DNA of 41,363 bases, from assembly GCF_050315115.1 (NCBI RefSeq), contig NZ_JBNPOJ010000016.1, forward strand, positions 1 to 41,363, in the 5' to 3' direction. Source of the DNA: Peptoniphilus_A sp022767005. GTDB taxonomy: Bacteria; Bacillota; Clostridia; Tissierellales; Peptoniphilaceae. A model generated the notes under the pieces. That model searched no databases. It was not told the DNA's origin and was given only the letters and a program-made list of their open reading frames with translations. This document shows, in pieces, positions 39,840 to 41,363 of this stretch (the first letter of the stretch is position 1; every line of letters begins with the position of its first letter). The translations under genes were made by a program, and so were the position numbers.

Positions 39840-40178
39840 ATGGACTGTTTATTTTGTAAAATAATAAATGGAGAGATTCCTTCAGACAAAATTTATGAAG
39901 ATGATCTTGTGTATGCTTTTAGAGACATAGACCCGCAAGCTCCAACGCATTTTTTAATTGTGCCAAAGGAACATATTGCATCAGCAGATGAACTTGAGGA
40001 AAGACACAAGGAATTAATAGGCCATGTATTTTTAGTTGCAAAAAAAATTTGTGCTGAAGAAGGACTTACTAAGGGCTACAGAATTGTAAATAATTGCAAA
40101 GAAGATGGAGGTCAAAGTGTAGATCATCTTCATTTTCACGTACTAGGTGGACGAAGTTTACAGTGGCCACCGGGCTAA
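39840..40178 (+). CDS. HIT-family nucleotide hydrolase, HinT-like
   Basis: A 112-residue histidine-triad protein. HLHFHVLGG carries His96, His98 and His100, with His98 as the expected catalytic nucleophile. Cys3 and Cys6 in CLFC, with downstream His, can form the zinc site found in many members. It matches the HinT group, which hydrolyses adenosine phosphoramidates. AGGAGGT lies just before the ATG. It is the last gene of the prmA group and the terminator follows 22 bases after its stop. The physiological substrate is not known. Confidence 0.9.
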   Translation: MDCLFCKIINGEIPSDKIYEDDLVYAFRDIDPQAPTHFLIVPKEHIASADELEERHKELIGHVFLVAKKICAEEGLTKGYRIVNNCKEDGGQSVDHLHFHVLGGRSLQWPPG

Positions 40179-40200
40179 TAATTAAATATAAGAGAGATTA

Positions 40201-40229
40201 TGCTATGAGTTTTACTTGTAGCATTTTTT
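40201..40229 (+). terminator. Terminator of the prmA-HIT operon
   Basis: TGCTATGAG pairs with CTTGTAGCA (two G-T pairs) around a short T-rich loop, followed by six Ts at 40224-40229. Confidence 0.8.
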
Positions 40230-40273
40230 CAAAGACTTAATTAGTTTTAAAGTATATAAACATCCTTATGTCT

Positions 40274-40302
40274 TTGACAATACCAAATATAATAAATATA
40301 TT
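40274..40302 (+). promoter_or_regulatory. Promoter of the patatin gene
   Basis: TTGACA (40274-40279) is a perfect -35 with TATATT (40297-40302) 17 bases downstream. The rest of 40230-40358 is very AT-rich and shows no other clear element. Confidence 0.7.
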
Positions 40303-40358
40303 ATATACTATATATAAAAATAATAAAATTTTTAATACATAAAGAAAGAAGATGAATT

Positions 40359-41210
40359 ATGAAGTTAGGATTTGTAGATGTAGGCGGTGGAACTCGAGGA
40401 ATTTATGGTGCAGGAGTTTTTGATTATTTGATGGAAGAAAACATTGGCGGAGATTATTTTATTGGAGTGTCAGCAGGTGCTGCTAATGGTGCTTCCTTTA
40501 TTGCAAAGCAACCTAGGAGAAATTTTGTATTTTACAATAATTATGCCTTTCGAAAAGAATACATGAGTTTTAAAAATTATCTAAGGACTGGATCATACAT
40601 CGATTTAGATTATATCTATTCAGAATTAAGCAGTTCTAATGGGGAATATCCACTAGATTACAAAACACTAAAGGAAAATCCAATGGACTTCGAGATAGTT
40701 GCAACAGATGCTAGTACTGGAAAAGCAAAATATTTTAGCAAAAGCGATCTTACAATAGATAATTATGATCCAATAAAGGCGTCTTGTTGTGTGCCAGTTC
40801 TTTGTGAACCCTATGAAATAAAGGGAATTCCATATTTTGATGGAGGATTAAGCGATCCCATTCCCTTTAAAAGAGCCTTTGATGCAGGATGTGACAAAGT
40901 AATCATAGTTCTAACAAGACCAAGAGATTATTTTAGAAAAGCAAGAAAGGATAAAAAACTTGTCAGAATTTTGAAAAAAAATTATCCAGTAGCTGCAAAA
41001 GTTTTAGCAAAAAGGGCTTATGTCTATAACGAAAGTTTGAAAGAGGCAATTGAACTGAAGAATGAGAATAAAGTTATAATTGTCGCTCCAGAATATATTG
41101 GAAATTTAAAAACTTTGACACAGGATCACGCACAGCTAGAAAATTTATATGAAATGGGTAGAAGAGATGCAAAAAATATTCTTACTTTAGAAAATATTAA
41201 TAGAAATTGA
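40359..41210 (+). CDS. Patatin-like phospholipase family protein
   Basis: A 283-residue serine lipid hydrolase of the patatin/RssA group. The oxyanion-hole GGGTRG is at residues 9-14, the nucleophile Ser in GVSAGA near residue 38 and the catalytic Asp in DGGLSDPIP near 168, giving the Ser-Asp dyad. There is no signal peptide or span, so it should be cytoplasmic or peripheral on the membrane. The start ATG has only a weak AAGAAG-type site. It is transcribed from its own promoter. The substrate is unknown; it may act in lipid turnover. Confidence 0.85.
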   Translation: MKLGFVDVGGGTRGIYGAGVFDYLMEENIGGDYFIGVSAGAANGASFIAKQPRRNFVFYNNYAFRKEYMSFKNYLRTGSYIDLDYIYSELSSSNGEYPLDYKTLKENPMDFEIVATDASTGKAKYFSKSDLTIDNYDPIKASCCVPVLCEPYEIKGIPYFDGGLSDPIPFKRAFDAGCDKVIIVLTRPRDYFRKARKDKKLVRILKKNYPVAAKVLAKRAYVYNESLKEAIELKNENKVIIVAPEYIGNLKTLTQDHAQLENLYEMGRRDAKNILTLENINRN

Positions 41211-41223
41211 GTTGATAATTATT

Positions 41224-41363
41224 ATGGGGAAATTCAAGTCAAAAATATATTCTATTAGAGACAATAATATAAAAAACAATAAAAATTTTAACGAAAAAGA
41301 TGAAAATGTTAAAAGAAGATTTAGAAAAATTCAAATAGTTGCATTAATTTCTTTTGTTTCCAT
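41224..41363 (+). CDS. Start of an unknown membrane protein, cut by window end
   Basis: An open frame from ATG 41224 runs to the last base. It has 46 codons so far: an N-terminal region rich in Lys, Asn, Arg and Glu (MGKFKSKIYS..., KRRFRK near residue 30) and then a hydrophobic stretch IQIVALISFVS, which looks like the start of a membrane anchor or signal anchor. The initiation site is weak and lies 13 bases after the patatin stop, so it may be cotranscribed. Its identity cannot be told from what is present. Confidence 0.5.
   Translation, partial: MGKFKSKIYSIRDNNIKNNKNFNEKDENVKRRFRKIQIVALISFVS

Noticed and set aside
1..41363. CRISPR arrays, tRNA and rRNA genes, prophage genes
   Set aside because: No regularly spaced repeats, cloverleaf-like sequence, rRNA stretch or phage structural gene was noticed on either strand; a tRNAscan or CRISPR finder run would settle it.

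Overview
The window is a low-GC chromosomal segment of an anaerobic Firmicute. The gene content and order (comEC-holA-rpsT, hrcA-grpE-dnaK-dnaJ, prmA-rsmE-mtaB), the glmS ribozyme, the AGGAGG ribosome-binding sites and the absence of the sporulation genes gpr and spoIIP that many clostridia carry after rpsT suggest a non-sporulating peptide or amino-acid fermenter, perhaps a Peptoniphilaceae-type coccus. The taxonomic placement is inference, not a database result.

Layout. 1-2.2 kb: a glutamate symporter of the GltS family with an operator-like palindrome pair in its leader, and a small membrane protein. 2.2-5.6 kb, minus strand: a CNNM/CorC-type CBS protein and glmS, the latter with its self-cleaving ribozyme leader. 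5.7-12.4 kb, plus strand: acyl-ACP thioesterase, parvulin, a RelA/SpoT-domain protein, PepD dipeptidase, then a tight group with DUF1292, a YhcC-type radical SAM enzyme, an unnamed P-loop protein, a 27-residue membrane peptide and a DUF6648-like protein. 12.5-13.9 kb, minus: a degenerate relative of the alanyl-tRNA editing and DHHA1 domains. 14.0-17.7 kb, plus: comEC, holA, rpsT.

17.7-28.0 kb is an accessory block. It starts with a frameshifted gene relic and ends with a broken transposase. Between them is one plus-strand transport operon: a TetR regulator with a well-placed promoter and operator, a five-gene nickel/metallophore-type (NikABCDE/Opp) importer, and a pair of half-size ABC transporters resembling the siderophore importers IrtAB/YbtPQ. 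No chelator synthesis gene is visible, so the operon may scavenge chelates made by others.

28.0-31.5 kb, minus: lepB-lepA-hemW, inverted relative to the common Firmicute order. 31.6-36.5 kb, plus: the HrcA/CIRCE-controlled heat-shock operon hrcA-grpE-dnaK, and dnaJ behind its own terminator. 36.5-40.2 kb: prmA, rsmE, mtaB, a DUF1284 protein and a HIT hydrolase, closely packed and in part overlapping. The window ends with a patatin-like phospholipase and the first 46 codons of an unknown membrane protein.

The most unusual items are the zinc-site-less editing-domain relative (12486-13946), the combined Nik-type and IrtAB-like transport island, the RelA/SpoT-domain protein with a changed G-loop, and the tiny Prli42-like membrane peptide. 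I saw no CRISPR array, tRNA or rRNA.
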